From the NCBI RefSeq assembly GCF_004216575.1, contig NZ_SGWW01000002.1, forward strand, positions 466,250 to 530,249: 64,000 nt of DNA. Reading direction: 5' to 3'. The translations under genes were made by a program, and so were the position numbers. This stretch comes from Microcella putealis. Its GTDB lineage: Bacteria > Actinomycetota > Actinomycetes > Actinomycetales > Microbacteriaceae. The notes below the pieces were generated by a model that saw only the letters and a list, made by a program, of their open reading frames with translations, was not told the origin of the DNA and ran no database searches. Shown piece after piece: positions 8,649 to 17,040 of the stretch (its first letter is position 1; each line of letters begins with the position of its first letter).

Positions 8649-8734
8649 TCCGTCGCGATCCCTCGGCGATTCGGGGTCGACCTCCCATGGGGTCGGCTCC
8701 GATTCTTCGTTGTGGCAGAAGTTCGCTCTGACGA

Positions 8735-10651
8735 TTAGGCCGGGAGTGGCCAGCCTTCCTTCTTGATGCGGTCGCGCCAGTATGTAGCTGCGTCGGTACC
8801 ACCTTGCATAGCGACGAACTCACCCGTCCGTTCGGCAAGTGCTGTCTGCGGATCGGTCACGTCGACGAACGATTCCAGTGCGATGTAGAGCGCCGTGCCG
8901 CCAAGGAACTCGGCGTAGTCGCGCGCCGATTGCACCACTGCGAACGTGGTCGGATTGCCATGGACGAGGGCATTGCGAATTCGCCAGCGACGGGCTTCGA
9001 GCACCTCCCCTTCTGCCTCGTACTCGGCAATCAGGGCGCTATAGGTCGCGTGATCGATGATGCTTGCAAACATGCGCTCGATCCAGGCTCGTTCGTGCTC
9101 GAGTCGGCAGAGCGAGATGAAGTCACTCGCCCGATCCCCCAGCATAAGGATCTCGGGCTGCTTCGGATTGCGCGAGAACCACTCCACGATTAGTTCGTGC
9201 TGCAGCTCACGGTGTTCGCCGCCGCCGAGCAGGCACATTCCCGCTGCGCGCCGGAGATCGCCGAGCCACCGGGCATGCGCCCACCGCTCACCAATTAGCG
9301 AGAAGAGCGCTTTGGGATCCATCGCGGCATGGGCAGATACGTGCTGAACGACGCGGTCGGAGAGCGGGATGACACTGCTGATATCTGCCTCGGAGGGCTT
9401 TCGAAGCGCCATGTCACGGCTGAACGGATGATCCAGGGTGGTCTGGACCTCAATCGCGGCAGCGAGGAATCGTGGGAGCTCTTCACGCGCCAAGGCGTCG
9501 GCGATCCGCGGGCCATGTTCCTCGATCGCTTCGGACATCATGCCCGCACCGTACGTGTCGTCGGGGAAGCCGGTGTGGTCCCAGACGGCGCGGTGTCCCG
9601 AGGAGGTGGGAACTCCGGAAAGAACGACGACGTGCTCCGCAAGCTGCGGGCGGATCCCGCCTGCTCGGTGCAGCGCCACATTGAAGATCACGTCGACGAT
9701 GGCTATGGCTCGTTCGACGGCGCTGGCGGCCGTTGTGTTGCCGAGGTCGACCCGAATGAGCGTATCGACGTCACGCCTCTCGTCCATCATTTCCGGAACG
9801 CGGAAGTTGAAGCCGCCCTTCACGATTTCCCAGAGCTCTTCCTTGTGCGCGAAGTCCTGCCGACCCGGTTCGGCGTTCGGCACCGCCCAGAGCGGCTCGT
9901 AGAAGGACACACGTCCTGCGGTGAGCTGCACGTGCGCGCGCCCTTTGTAGCCGAGCCAGACGGCGACCGGTTCGACCGTCGCTGGCGTCGCGATGAACGT
10001 GCGCGCCGCGTCGACCCGATCGGAGAGCACGATTGTGCCCTCGCCAAGTGGGATGTCGTCCGAGTCGCGGCCGAACGCCATGACCCCCACGAGCCCACGG
10101 AACGCCGATTCAGGCTCGAGGCCCCTGCGTCGCACTTGATCGAATAGCAGGTCGGCGATGGGCGCGTACTCGCGGTGGTGGAGCGTCCGGTCCTGGGCTA
10201 CGTCGACCAGGTCGTCCCAGCTCGCGCGCACGGCATCATCCGATTCGAGCGCGGTGAGAAGGTCTCGCGCCGAACCGAGGAGTGCGTGCCACTCAGGGGC
10301 GATTCGGGTGGCGCCTGGTGGCTCGGTCAAGACCGCATTGCCACTCGCGGACAGCGCAGCGAACGTGGCGCGGAACGATGCCAGGTCGGCGGCGACCTGG
10401 GCGCTGAGATGTGCCCCGATGCTCGCGATCGACTGCGCGATGTCTCGGTCGAGCGAGTCGCGGTTGGCGCTCTTCTTCCACGCATCGACGCCGCTCGCCA
10501 ACTCGATCCACTGCACGATCTCGTCTGCCACCACGGTGAGCGGCAGCACGGTGGAGGAGGTGTGACGGCGGTCGAGCGAGGACACCAGCGACTTGAGCCA
10601 GTACGGAGTGTTCTCCGGCCAGTCGTCTCGGACGTTGTAGTCGATCATCAT
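8735..10651 (-). CDS. Large hypothetical protein with C-terminal HEPN motif
   Basis: A protein of 638 residues from ATG 10651, which has GAGG six bases upstream; the frame is open to a GTG at 10759, giving 674 residues. No membrane segments. The central region (about 240-340) alternates beta-like stretches; the C-terminal third is helical and carries RIRNALVHGNP, whose R559 and H564 fit the Rx4H catalytic motif of HEPN RNases, in a place similar to ApeA-like abortive-infection proteins. I do not recognise the N-terminal part. It stands alone, flanked by the SDR pseudogene and the DUF2075 pair on the same strand. A phage-defence RNase is plausible but unproven. Confidence 0.78.
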   Translation of the reverse strand: MMIDYNVRDDWPENTPYWLKSLVSSLDRRHTSSTVLPLTVVADEIVQWIELASGVDAWKKSANRDSLDRDIAQSIASIGAHLSAQVAADLASFRATFAALSASGNAVLTEPPGATRIAPEWHALLGSARDLLTALESDDAVRASWDDLVDVAQDRTLHHREYAPIADLLFDQVRRRGLEPESAFRGLVGVMAFGRDSDDIPLGEGTIVLSDRVDAARTFIATPATVEPVAVWLGYKGRAHVQLTAGRVSFYEPLWAVPNAEPGRQDFAHKEELWEIVKGGFNFRVPEMMDERRDVDTLIRVDLGNTTAASAVERAIAIVDVIFNVALHRAGGIRPQLAEHVVVLSGVPTSSGHRAVWDHTGFPDDTYGAGMMSEAIEEHGPRIADALAREELPRFLAAAIEVQTTLDHPFSRDMALRKPSEADISSVIPLSDRVVQHVSAHAAMDPKALFSLIGERWAHARWLGDLRRAAGMCLLGGGEHRELQHELIVEWFSRNPKQPEILMLGDRASDFISLCRLEHERAWIERMFASIIDHATYSALIAEYEAEGEVLEARRWRIRNALVHGNPTTFAVVQSARDYAEFLGGTALYIALESFVDVTDPQTALAERTGEFVAMQGGTDAATYWRDRIKKEGWPLPA

Positions 10652-10868
10652 CGGCGGCCTCGGGAGTAGCTCAGGGTCGGGAGGGGTTTCGTCATGTCTG
10701 TCTATGACTATGACCGAACTCATCCGCGACGAGAACATCTCGAGCGTCGTGCTTTTCACTGAGAGAGGGGACTGTTCAAATCCGCTACGGATTCGTCCCA
10801 GAGGAGAACAACGGCTGCGACCTCGGCGAAGACTTCAGTTGCTCCCCGGCGTTTTTTGGTTGCGGCTA

Positions 10869-12623
10869 TCAGACTTCCTTCAGGCGCCGTTTCAGTGACG
10901 GGTCACAAACGTATACAAACGTCCCGCGGATGCCTCTTGTCATCAAAACGGCGTACACATTGCAGATGTAACGCAACAGATCGTCGTCGGTATACGTTCG
11001 TCCGAGTGTTGGGTTGTTCTCTTTACCCTTCTTGTCGAAGTAGCTCGCGCGGTCGACAAAGAGCCGACCGTGCTCTTCATCCCAGCGCAGGTCGTTGCCG
11101 ACGATGACCCCGGCATAGTTGAGGTCATAGCCCTGCACGGTGTGGATCGAACCAACTTCTTCCAGCGAGTTCGGCGACGCGATCCATTCGGTCGCCGTGG
11201 TGTTCCACTTAAGTCGGCGACCGTCGAGTTCGATGTCGTGAGCATCGCTGTCGTTCTTGCTCTTCCACTCCCACGCGTAGCCGGCCACGAGCCTCGCGAG
11301 GCCGTGTTGCGCATCCCTTTCTCGAATGGCGTCGTGCATCTCTCCTAAGTCATCGAAGAGTTTCAGTTCGTAGTCCCCGAAATCTGGACGAGTGCGCATC
11401 GCCCCCTCGCTCAACTGCGGGCTGAATAGTTGGCGCACCCAGGCGATGTAGTCGTCTCCGGCCCGCACTCGTAGTTGAGAGACCAGCGGGTAGTGCCGGC
11501 TCTCGTCCTTCGCCTCGTCGACAAGGTTGCGAAGAAGTTCGGGAGGAAGGTCGGCCGGCCGAACGCTCTGCTCGGGGTCGACGAGCAGCACTTGGTGGCG
11601 GCTGAGCGCCCGAATCCAGTCGAGTTGCGTCTTGGAGTAGTCGTCCTGGCCGAACAGCTTCACGGTGATGTCGCTGAACTGCTTGTTCTGCACACCTGAC
11701 GGCTGGTTGGCTCGCTGGTTCAATCGGTGCGCCTCGTCGACGATCAGCAGATCCCAGCGCTCGTCGCTGGCGCCCACCTGGAATGGCGTGAGAACTTGCG
11801 ACGGAGCAAGGCCCGGTGTGCGCTTGAAGACGCGCTTGATGCTTTTGCGGAGAGATTGTTGCGGTACGACGAGCCCGACCCGGAATTCGCGGAGCAGTTC
11901 GCGGTGCCCGTCAGTGAAGAAGTCGGAGAAGATCGAGTCGGCATCGGGCTCGTCGTCGGGCCGGGAGGCGGCGATGTCGGCGAGAAGCTTCATCAGGTAG
12001 ATGGCGATGACCGTCTTGCCGGTTCCCGGTTCACCCTGAACGACGAGTAGTTCGCCGCGGTCGTGCTCAAGGTCATCGAACAGGCCTTCAACAATGTTCT
12101 CGACAGCGACCGCTTGGTCGGTGGTTAGCGCTTTGTACGGCGACAGCTTGAACAGGTCGCTGTTTTCGATTTCGGGGATGCTGCGCGAGAACACGCCTTC
12201 CTTAAGCAACTGGTCGAAGACCTGTCGGAAGGACTCGCGATATACGTCGCGCTCGTAGTAGTTGGCGTCGGTGATGCCGTCGTTGCGATTGAGGACGCGG
12301 AACGTGCCGTCGCCCGCGAGCAGGCGAATCAGGTGTGATTCGAGATCGAGGCACACAGACTTGTTGAAGCGGTCGTCGAGGACCACCCGGAACTGTGAGA
12401 GAAGTCGCTTCTTGTCGGGGTTGTCGAGGTGCTGAAGGATGCGCGCTTCGGCATTCAGGGTTTCGCCGACGTAGACGTCGCGCAGCGCGGTGGAAGTCGC
12501 CGCCGGTTTCGCTGAATCGAGGAGGTACACGACCGGCCAGTTCTTGTGTCGCGGGTCCGTTTTGGCCCAGTCACGGACCGCCGACTTGTCGAACGAGATC
12601 CGCGGGATTTCAGAGCTGGTCAT
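10869..12623 (-). CDS. GIY-YIG plus DUF2075 ATPase/helicase-like protein
   Basis: A protein of 584 residues. The N-terminus has a GIY-YIG-like fold start (VVYLLDSAK, then VYVGET, residues 31-55). The remainder is a DUF2075 P-loop domain: Walker A GEPGTGKT (197-204), Walker B LLIVDEAHR (DEAH 296-299) and C-terminal helicase-like motifs (HTVQGYDLNYAGVIVG, YVLMTRG-like). DUF2075 proteins are superfamily 1-like ATPases of unclear substrate. The start at 12623 is chosen because upstream codons belong to the overlapping MazG-like gene in another frame (14 bp overlap). Nuclease and translocase in one chain suggests DNA processing, possibly defence. Confidence 0.85.
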   Translation of the reverse strand: MTSSEIPRISFDKSAVRDWAKTDPRHKNWPVVYLLDSAKPAATSTALRDVYVGETLNAEARILQHLDNPDKKRLLSQFRVVLDDRFNKSVCLDLESHLIRLLAGDGTFRVLNRNDGITDANYYERDVYRESFRQVFDQLLKEGVFSRSIPEIENSDLFKLSPYKALTTDQAVAVENIVEGLFDDLEHDRGELLVVQGEPGTGKTVIAIYLMKLLADIAASRPDDEPDADSIFSDFFTDGHRELLREFRVGLVVPQQSLRKSIKRVFKRTPGLAPSQVLTPFQVGASDERWDLLIVDEAHRLNQRANQPSGVQNKQFSDITVKLFGQDDYSKTQLDWIRALSRHQVLLVDPEQSVRPADLPPELLRNLVDEAKDESRHYPLVSQLRVRAGDDYIAWVRQLFSPQLSEGAMRTRPDFGDYELKLFDDLGEMHDAIRERDAQHGLARLVAGYAWEWKSKNDSDAHDIELDGRRLKWNTTATEWIASPNSLEEVGSIHTVQGYDLNYAGVIVGNDLRWDEEHGRLFVDRASYFDKKGKENNPTLGRTYTDDDLLRYICNVYAVLMTRGIRGTFVYVCDPSLKRRLKEV

Positions 12624-12930
12624 ATTTGTCGCTACGTCCGCGCGATTTTTCGACAGGGTACTTTGCGCGCGATTTCTCAAGTTTGTCGAGCACCAGCTGC
12701 TCGGCATCAAGCCCCAGGCGATCTGCGAGCAAAATGCAGTAGCTGAGTACATCGGCGAGTTCGTCGCGGATGGCTTGCTCGTTGCCTTGGGCGTTCCACT
12801 GGTAACACTCGAGAAGCTCCCCCGCTTCGATCGCGATGCTCTTCGCAAGGTTCTCGGGTGTATGAAACTGCGCCCAGTCACGCTCTGACACGAAGGCCCG
12901 TAGGGCATCGCGAGCGGCGTTGTCGACCAT
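12610..12930 (-). CDS. MazG-like nucleotide pyrophosphohydrolase
   Basis: A protein of 106 residues with the all-alpha NTP pyrophosphatase signature: EAGELLECYQW (ExxE) followed by RDELADVLSYCILLADRLGL (ExxD), which bind Mg2+. Relatives hydrolyse (d)NTPs or modified nucleotides to monophosphates. It is the first gene of a two-gene minus-strand operon and overlaps the GIY-YIG/DUF2075 gene by 14 bp, so the two are translationally coupled. Short MazG proteins next to DUF2075 genes recur in accessory regions in my experience, which suggests a joint role, perhaps changing nucleotide pools during phage infection. Confidence 0.88.
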   Translation of the reverse strand: MVDNAARDALRAFVSERDWAQFHTPENLAKSIAIEAGELLECYQWNAQGNEQAIRDELADVLSYCILLADRLGLDAEQLVLDKLEKSRAKYPVEKSRGRSDKYDQL

Positions 12931-13030
12931 TTCGTCAACGTAGCACGGAGGCCAGCCGGGGCCCGGCCTCGACCTGCGCCCCGAGTGGGGGTCTTACGAG
13001 CGCCGCTCGAATTCACCTACGGTCGAAATT

Positions 13031-14452
13031 ATGAGTGCAGCCTCGGGATGGTACGACGACGGTTCAGGACGACGGCGGTGGTGGGACGGTTCGCAATGGA
13101 CCAGTCACTTCGCCGATCAGCACCCCACGTCTGCGGCTCCTCCGGTAGAGGAGCCCAGAGAAACTGAGACGGTCCGTGCATCGAAGCCCAAGATCACCTT
13201 TTTCGGCGGCAAGAAGGCAGCGATCGCGCTTGCATCCGAGAACGAGCGGCTCGAAAAGCTAGTGGCGAAACACGGGCTCATTGAAATCGCCGAGCTTGAT
13301 CGAGTACACGCGGAGTACCAAGCCCAAGTCGACGCAGAAAAGTCGAACCTGTCTGAATTGCAGTCCCGCGTCGCGTCTACGAAGGCAGAACTTTCCTCGC
13401 TCAACGAAGAGATCTTGAGTGCACGGCAAGGGATTGAGCTGCAATCGTTTGGGCTGTACGACTACGAGCATCCCGCCGAGAATTCGACTGCCTTGATGGC
13501 GCAACTTGAGTCGGTTCGTTCCCAGATCAAGGCAATGGTGCGCGACAAGCGCGCGACTATTGCGACCACCAGCTTCACGTTCAACAACTCGGCAGCGAAG
13601 GGCCGCAAGTTCGTCGCGGACATGTCGAAGCTCTTGCTGAGGGCGTACAACGCCGAAGCCGAGAACTGCGTGAAGAGTGTCAAAGCGGGTGGGATCGCCA
13701 CGGCGACTAAACGACTCAGCACTGTCGCGGATCAGATCGCTCGGCAAGGGTCAATGATCTCGCTGCAGATCACGTCGGACTACCACGCTTTGCGACTGCA
13801 AGAGCTTTCGTTGGCCGCGCAACACCTTCAGGCCGTGCAACGCGAGAAGGAGTTGGAGCGCGCTCATCGCGAAGAGTTGCGTGAGCAGAAGAAGGCCGAG
13901 CAGGAGCTGCAGCGTGAGAAGGACAAGCTCGAGAAAGAGCGGGCGCACTATGCGGCCACGCTTGCGGCACTTGAGGCAAACGGTGACGAAGAGGGTGCGG
14001 CCCGAGTGCGCGAACGAATCGCCGACGTGGAGAAAGCGATCGTCGATGTCGATTACCGTGCGGCCAATATTCGCGCCGGGTATGTCTACGTCATCTCGAA
14101 CGTCGGATCGTTCGGTGAAGACGTAGTCAAGATCGGGTTGACGCGGAGACTCGAGCCGATGGATCGCGTCAACGAGCTCGGTGATGCTTCAGTCCCCTTC
14201 CGTTTCGACGTTCACGCACTCTTCTTCGCAGACGACGCCGTGGGCATCGAGTCGATGCTTCACAAGCGCTTCGAGCGCCAGAGACTCAACAAGATCAACC
14301 TGCGCCGGGAGTATTTCAAGGTCACCCCGGAGCAAGTGCTTGACGCTTTGAAGGAAGAGTCAGTCGAGGTGCTTCAGTACACGGTCGAGCCAGAGGCGCC
14401 TGAGTTCAGGGCGAGTTCTGCGCTACTGGAGAAGGAAGCTGTCGGTCAATGA
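13031..14452 (+). CDS. DUF2510-DUF4041-GIY-YIG (T5orf172) protein
   Basis: A 473-residue protein. Residues 6-24 (GWYDDGSGRRRWWDGSQWT) are a DUF2510 motif common in actinobacterial membrane or surface-associated proteins. Residues 65-130 and 255-315 are coiled coil, matching DUF4041. Residues 350-430 (YVYVISNVGSFGEDVVKIGL, later FERQRLNKINLRREYF) are a T5orf172/MUG113 nuclease domain of the GIY-YIG group. It is transcribed divergently from the MazG-like gene, and its stop overlaps the NERD gene start by 4 bp. Likely a DNA-cleaving protein of an accessory two-gene unit; function not established. Confidence 0.88.
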   Translation: MSAASGWYDDGSGRRRWWDGSQWTSHFADQHPTSAAPPVEEPRETETVRASKPKITFFGGKKAAIALASENERLEKLVAKHGLIEIAELDRVHAEYQAQVDAEKSNLSELQSRVASTKAELSSLNEEILSARQGIELQSFGLYDYEHPAENSTALMAQLESVRSQIKAMVRDKRATIATTSFTFNNSAAKGRKFVADMSKLLLRAYNAEAENCVKSVKAGGIATATKRLSTVADQIARQGSMISLQITSDYHALRLQELSLAAQHLQAVQREKELERAHREELREQKKAEQELQREKDKLEKERAHYAATLAALEANGDEEGAARVRERIADVEKAIVDVDYRAANIRAGYVYVISNVGSFGEDVVKIGLTRRLEPMDRVNELGDASVPFRFDVHALFFADDAVGIESMLHKRFERQRLNKINLRREYFKVTPEQVLDALKEESVEVLQYTVEPEAPEFRASSALLEKEAVGQ

Positions 14453-15108
14453 GCGATTCGACTGAGCGGCCTCTACCCAGGGCTGGAGTCTCCGCCCGCG
14501 CCGAGCACGAACGCCGCCGCGCCAAGGACGAAGCCGCGACTCGTGCCGCTTGGGGCAAGCTCGGGGGCATCGCCGTCGCTCTGACTCCCGAGCGCAGCAG
14601 TACCCGCGTGTGGGCAACGGGTGCGATCGGCGAAGAGGTCGTCGGGGCGAAGCTGGATGCGATTGCCAGCGACCAAATCTGCGTGTTGCATGACCGACGC
14701 ATCCCGAAATCGAGGGCGAACATCGACCACATCGTGGTGACGCCCGGCGGGGTGTGGGTGATCGACACGAAGCGCTACGTCGACAAGCGCATCGAAAAGC
14801 GCGTCGAGGGCGGGTTGTTTAGCCCGCGCGTCGAGAAGCTGTGGGTGGGTGGAGACAACACGAAGCTTGTCGTGGGAATGACGAAGCAGGTCGCGCTCGT
14901 CGAGGCCGCGGTGCCAGGCGTTCCGGTGAAGGGCGTGCTGTGCTTCGTCGAGGGCGACTGGGCCTGGTTCGCCGACCCGTTCACGGTTAGCGATGTGCTG
15001 GTGCTGTGGCCGAAAATGCTCGTGCAGTTGCTGACAAAAGAGCCGTCGGTCGGGGTCGATGTCGCCGCCGTTCATGATGCGCTCGCAACCACCTTCCGCT
15101 CGAGTTAG
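14449..15108 (+). CDS. NERD domain (nuclease-related) protein
   Basis: A protein of 219 residues. Residues 56-112 carry the NERD core: GAIGEEVVGAKLD, then NIDHIVVTPGGVWVIDTKRY, where D93 and the DTK of 106-108 match the PD-(D/E)xK nuclease-like active site and GEE the upstream acidic residue. The N-terminus is highly charged and probably disordered. No membrane segment. The ATG overlaps the stop of the DUF4041/GIY-YIG gene, so both are made together. NERD proteins are presumed nucleases with roles in DNA processing; two nuclease-like folds in one operon favour a defence or mobile-DNA function. Confidence 0.85.
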   Translation: MSDSTERPLPRAGVSARAEHERRRAKDEAATRAAWGKLGGIAVALTPERSSTRVWATGAIGEEVVGAKLDAIASDQICVLHDRRIPKSRANIDHIVVTPGGVWVIDTKRYVDKRIEKRVEGGLFSPRVEKLWVGGDNTKLVVGMTKQVALVEAAVPGVPVKGVLCFVEGDWAWFADPFTVSDVLVLWPKMLVQLLTKEPSVGVDVAAVHDALATTFRSS

Positions 15109-15145
15109 AACCGCCGCGCACAGGCTCGAGGCGTAGCGTCGACCC

Positions 15146-16618
15146 ATGACCGCGTCGACCGCCGCTACCATCGCGCTCGAGGGCCGCTTCGCCCGCGAGC
15201 TGCCCGAGCTTGCCGTGCCGTGGCAGGCCGAGCCGGCGCCGTCGCCCGAACTGCTGGCCCTCAACGAGCCGGTCGCCGCCGGGCTCGGCCTCGACGCGGC
15301 CTTCTTGCGATCCGCCGAGGGCGTCGCCTTCCTCACCGGCGCCGCCCTCCCCGACACCGCCACCCCGGTCGCGCAGGCCTACTCAGGCCACCAGTTCGGC
15401 GGGTTCAGCCCCCGGCTCGGGGACGGGCGGGCCCTGCTGCTCGGCGAACTGCGCGACCCCGCCGGCTCGACCCACGACCTGCACCTGAAGGGCTCCGGCC
15501 CCACCCCGTTCGCCCGCGCCGGCGACGGCCGCGCCGTGCTCGCGCCTATGCTGCGCGAGTTCGTCGTGAGTGAGGGCATGCACGCCCTCGGAATTCCGAC
15601 GACCCGCTCGCTCGCCGTCGTCGCCACCGGGCGCGTCGTGCAGCGCGAGGTCGAGTTCCCGGGCGCGATTCTTGCCCGCACGGCGAGCAGTCACCTGCGG
15701 GTCGGCAGCTTCCAGTTCGCCGCCGCGACCGGAGAGGTCGAGCTGCTGCGCCGCCTCGCCGACCACGCAATCGACCGGCACTATGCGCACGCGGCGTCAG
15801 CCGAGCATCCGTATCTGGCGCTGTTTGAATCGGTGGTGAAGGCGCAGGCGAGCCTCGTCGCGCAGTGGATGCTCGTCGGCTTCGTGCACGGCGTCATGAA
15901 CACCGACAACGTGACCATCTCGGGCGAGACGATCGACTACGGTCCGTGCGCCTTCGTCGACGCGTTCGACCACGCCGCCGTGTTCAGCTCGATCGACGGG
16001 GGCGGCCGCTACGCCTACGGCAACCAGCCTGTCATCACCGAGTGGAACCTGGCGCGCTTCGCCGAAACCCTGCTGCCCCTCATCGACGACGACGCCGACC
16101 GCGCCGTCGAGCGGGCGACGGAGGCGCTCGGCGAGTACCGCGCGCACTACAGCGAGGCGTGGGTTGCGGGGATGCGCGCCAAGCTCGGTCTCGGAGGCTC
16201 GGTTTCCGACGAGGCCGTCGCCCCGCTCGCCACCGAGCTGCTGAACCTGCTGCACGAGCACCGGGTCGACTTCACGGCGTTCTTCCGGGGGTTGGCGGGG
16301 GTTGCTCGTGGTGGGGTTCGGGCACGCGGTGTCGCGCGGCCGGCGGCGTTCGATGTGGCGGCGATCGGGGACTGGGCGGCGCGTTGGCTGGAGCTTGTGC
16401 CCGACGCCGATGCGATGGACCGCGTGAACCCGGTCTACATTCCGCGCAACCACCTGGTCGAGGAGGCGCTCACCGCGGCGACGGCGGGGGACATGGCGCC
16501 GTTCGACGCGCTGGTTGGGGTGGTGAGGCGACCCTTCGAGGAGCGGCCGGGGCTTGAGCGGTACGCGGTGGGTGCGCCCGAGCAGTCGGAGCCGTACACG
16601 ACGTACTGCGGCACCTAG
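15146..16618 (+). CDS. selO: Protein adenylyltransferase SelO (YdiU)
   Basis: A 490-residue pseudokinase-fold enzyme that transfers AMP from ATP to Ser/Thr/Tyr of target proteins and takes part in redox stress responses. Visible family marks: [19 protein letters not shown] (79-95 region), K115 in [14 protein letters not shown] as the ATP-binding lysine, MNTDN (251-255) and D264 in TIDYGPC as metal/catalytic residues. C268 and C488 near the end (YCGT) are the cysteines that can form the regulatory disulfide in the E. coli enzyme. Length fits the family. It marks the return to conserved chromosomal genes after the accessory block; the gap to the NERD gene is only 37 bp. Confidence 0.96.
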   Translation: MTASTAATIALEGRFARELPELAVPWQAEPAPSPELLALNEPVAAGLGLDAAFLRSAEGVAFLTGAALPDTATPVAQAYSGHQFGGFSPRLGDGRALLLGELRDPAGSTHDLHLKGSGPTPFARAGDGRAVLAPMLREFVVSEGMHALGIPTTRSLAVVATGRVVQREVEFPGAILARTASSHLRVGSFQFAAATGEVELLRRLADHAIDRHYAHAASAEHPYLALFESVVKAQASLVAQWMLVGFVHGVMNTDNVTISGETIDYGPCAFVDAFDHAAVFSSIDGGGRYAYGNQPVITEWNLARFAETLLPLIDDDADRAVERATEALGEYRAHYSEAWVAGMRAKLGLGGSVSDEAVAPLATELLNLLHEHRVDFTAFFRGLAGVARGGVRARGVARPAAFDVAAIGDWAARWLELVPDADAMDRVNPVYIPRNHLVEEALTAATAGDMAPFDALVGVVRRPFEERPGLERYAVGAPEQSEPYTTYCGT

Positions 16619-16636
16619 GCCCGACGTTTTTTGGGG

Positions 16637-16963
16637 CTAGCTATCGCTGGCCTCTTGAGCGGATTCGGAGATTGCGGGCTTCAGCAACTGCGCGGGGAAA
16701 ATGTCGATGTCGTCGCGGCCGAAGAGCGTGCGAGTCTCTTCCATGAGCCCGGATGCGCGCATCAGCAGGTTGCCGTCCGCAGGATCCATGGTGACGACGA
16801 TGTCGATATCACTGTCGGGCCCGGCGTCGCCACGAGCAACCGACCCGAAGAGCCTCGGTTGGCTCGCGTTGTACTTCGCCAAGAGTGCGTCGAACTCACG
16901 CCGACGCGCGCTGAGCAACTCGCGCAGGGCGAGTGTCTCAGACGAAGCGGCGGCAATGGCCAT
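16637..16963 (-). CDS. Minimal nucleotidyltransferase (MNT) domain protein
   Basis: A 108-residue protein with the pol-beta-type nucleotidyltransferase motif GSVARGDAGPDSDIDIVV (GSxxRG...DSDID), whose aspartates bind Mg2+. Such short proteins usually pair with a HEPN toxin as MntA-type antitoxins that AMPylate the HEPN partner. Here no HEPN gene adjoins it: selO lies on one side, convergent, and the ThrE exporter on the other. So it is either an orphan antitoxin, a remnant of a lost pair, or acts on another substrate. The reading frame itself looks complete. Confidence 0.85.
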   Translation of the reverse strand: MAIAAASSETLALRELLSARRREFDALLAKYNASQPRLFGSVARGDAGPDSDIDIVVTMDPADGNLLMRASGLMEETRTLFGRDDIDIFPAQLLKPAISESAQEASDS

Positions 16964-17040
16964 GCGTTGAGGATACCGGCGGAGCCCGCGTCAGGCATGT
17001 GCCAGAGGCGCCGTCCTTAGCTGGCCCCTACCCTGGGGCG

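Noticed and set aside
12624..13016. N-terminal extension of the GIY-YIG/DUF2075 protein to 715 residues
   Set aside because: Overlaps the MazG-like gene in another frame and is Ser/Arg-rich shadow sequence.
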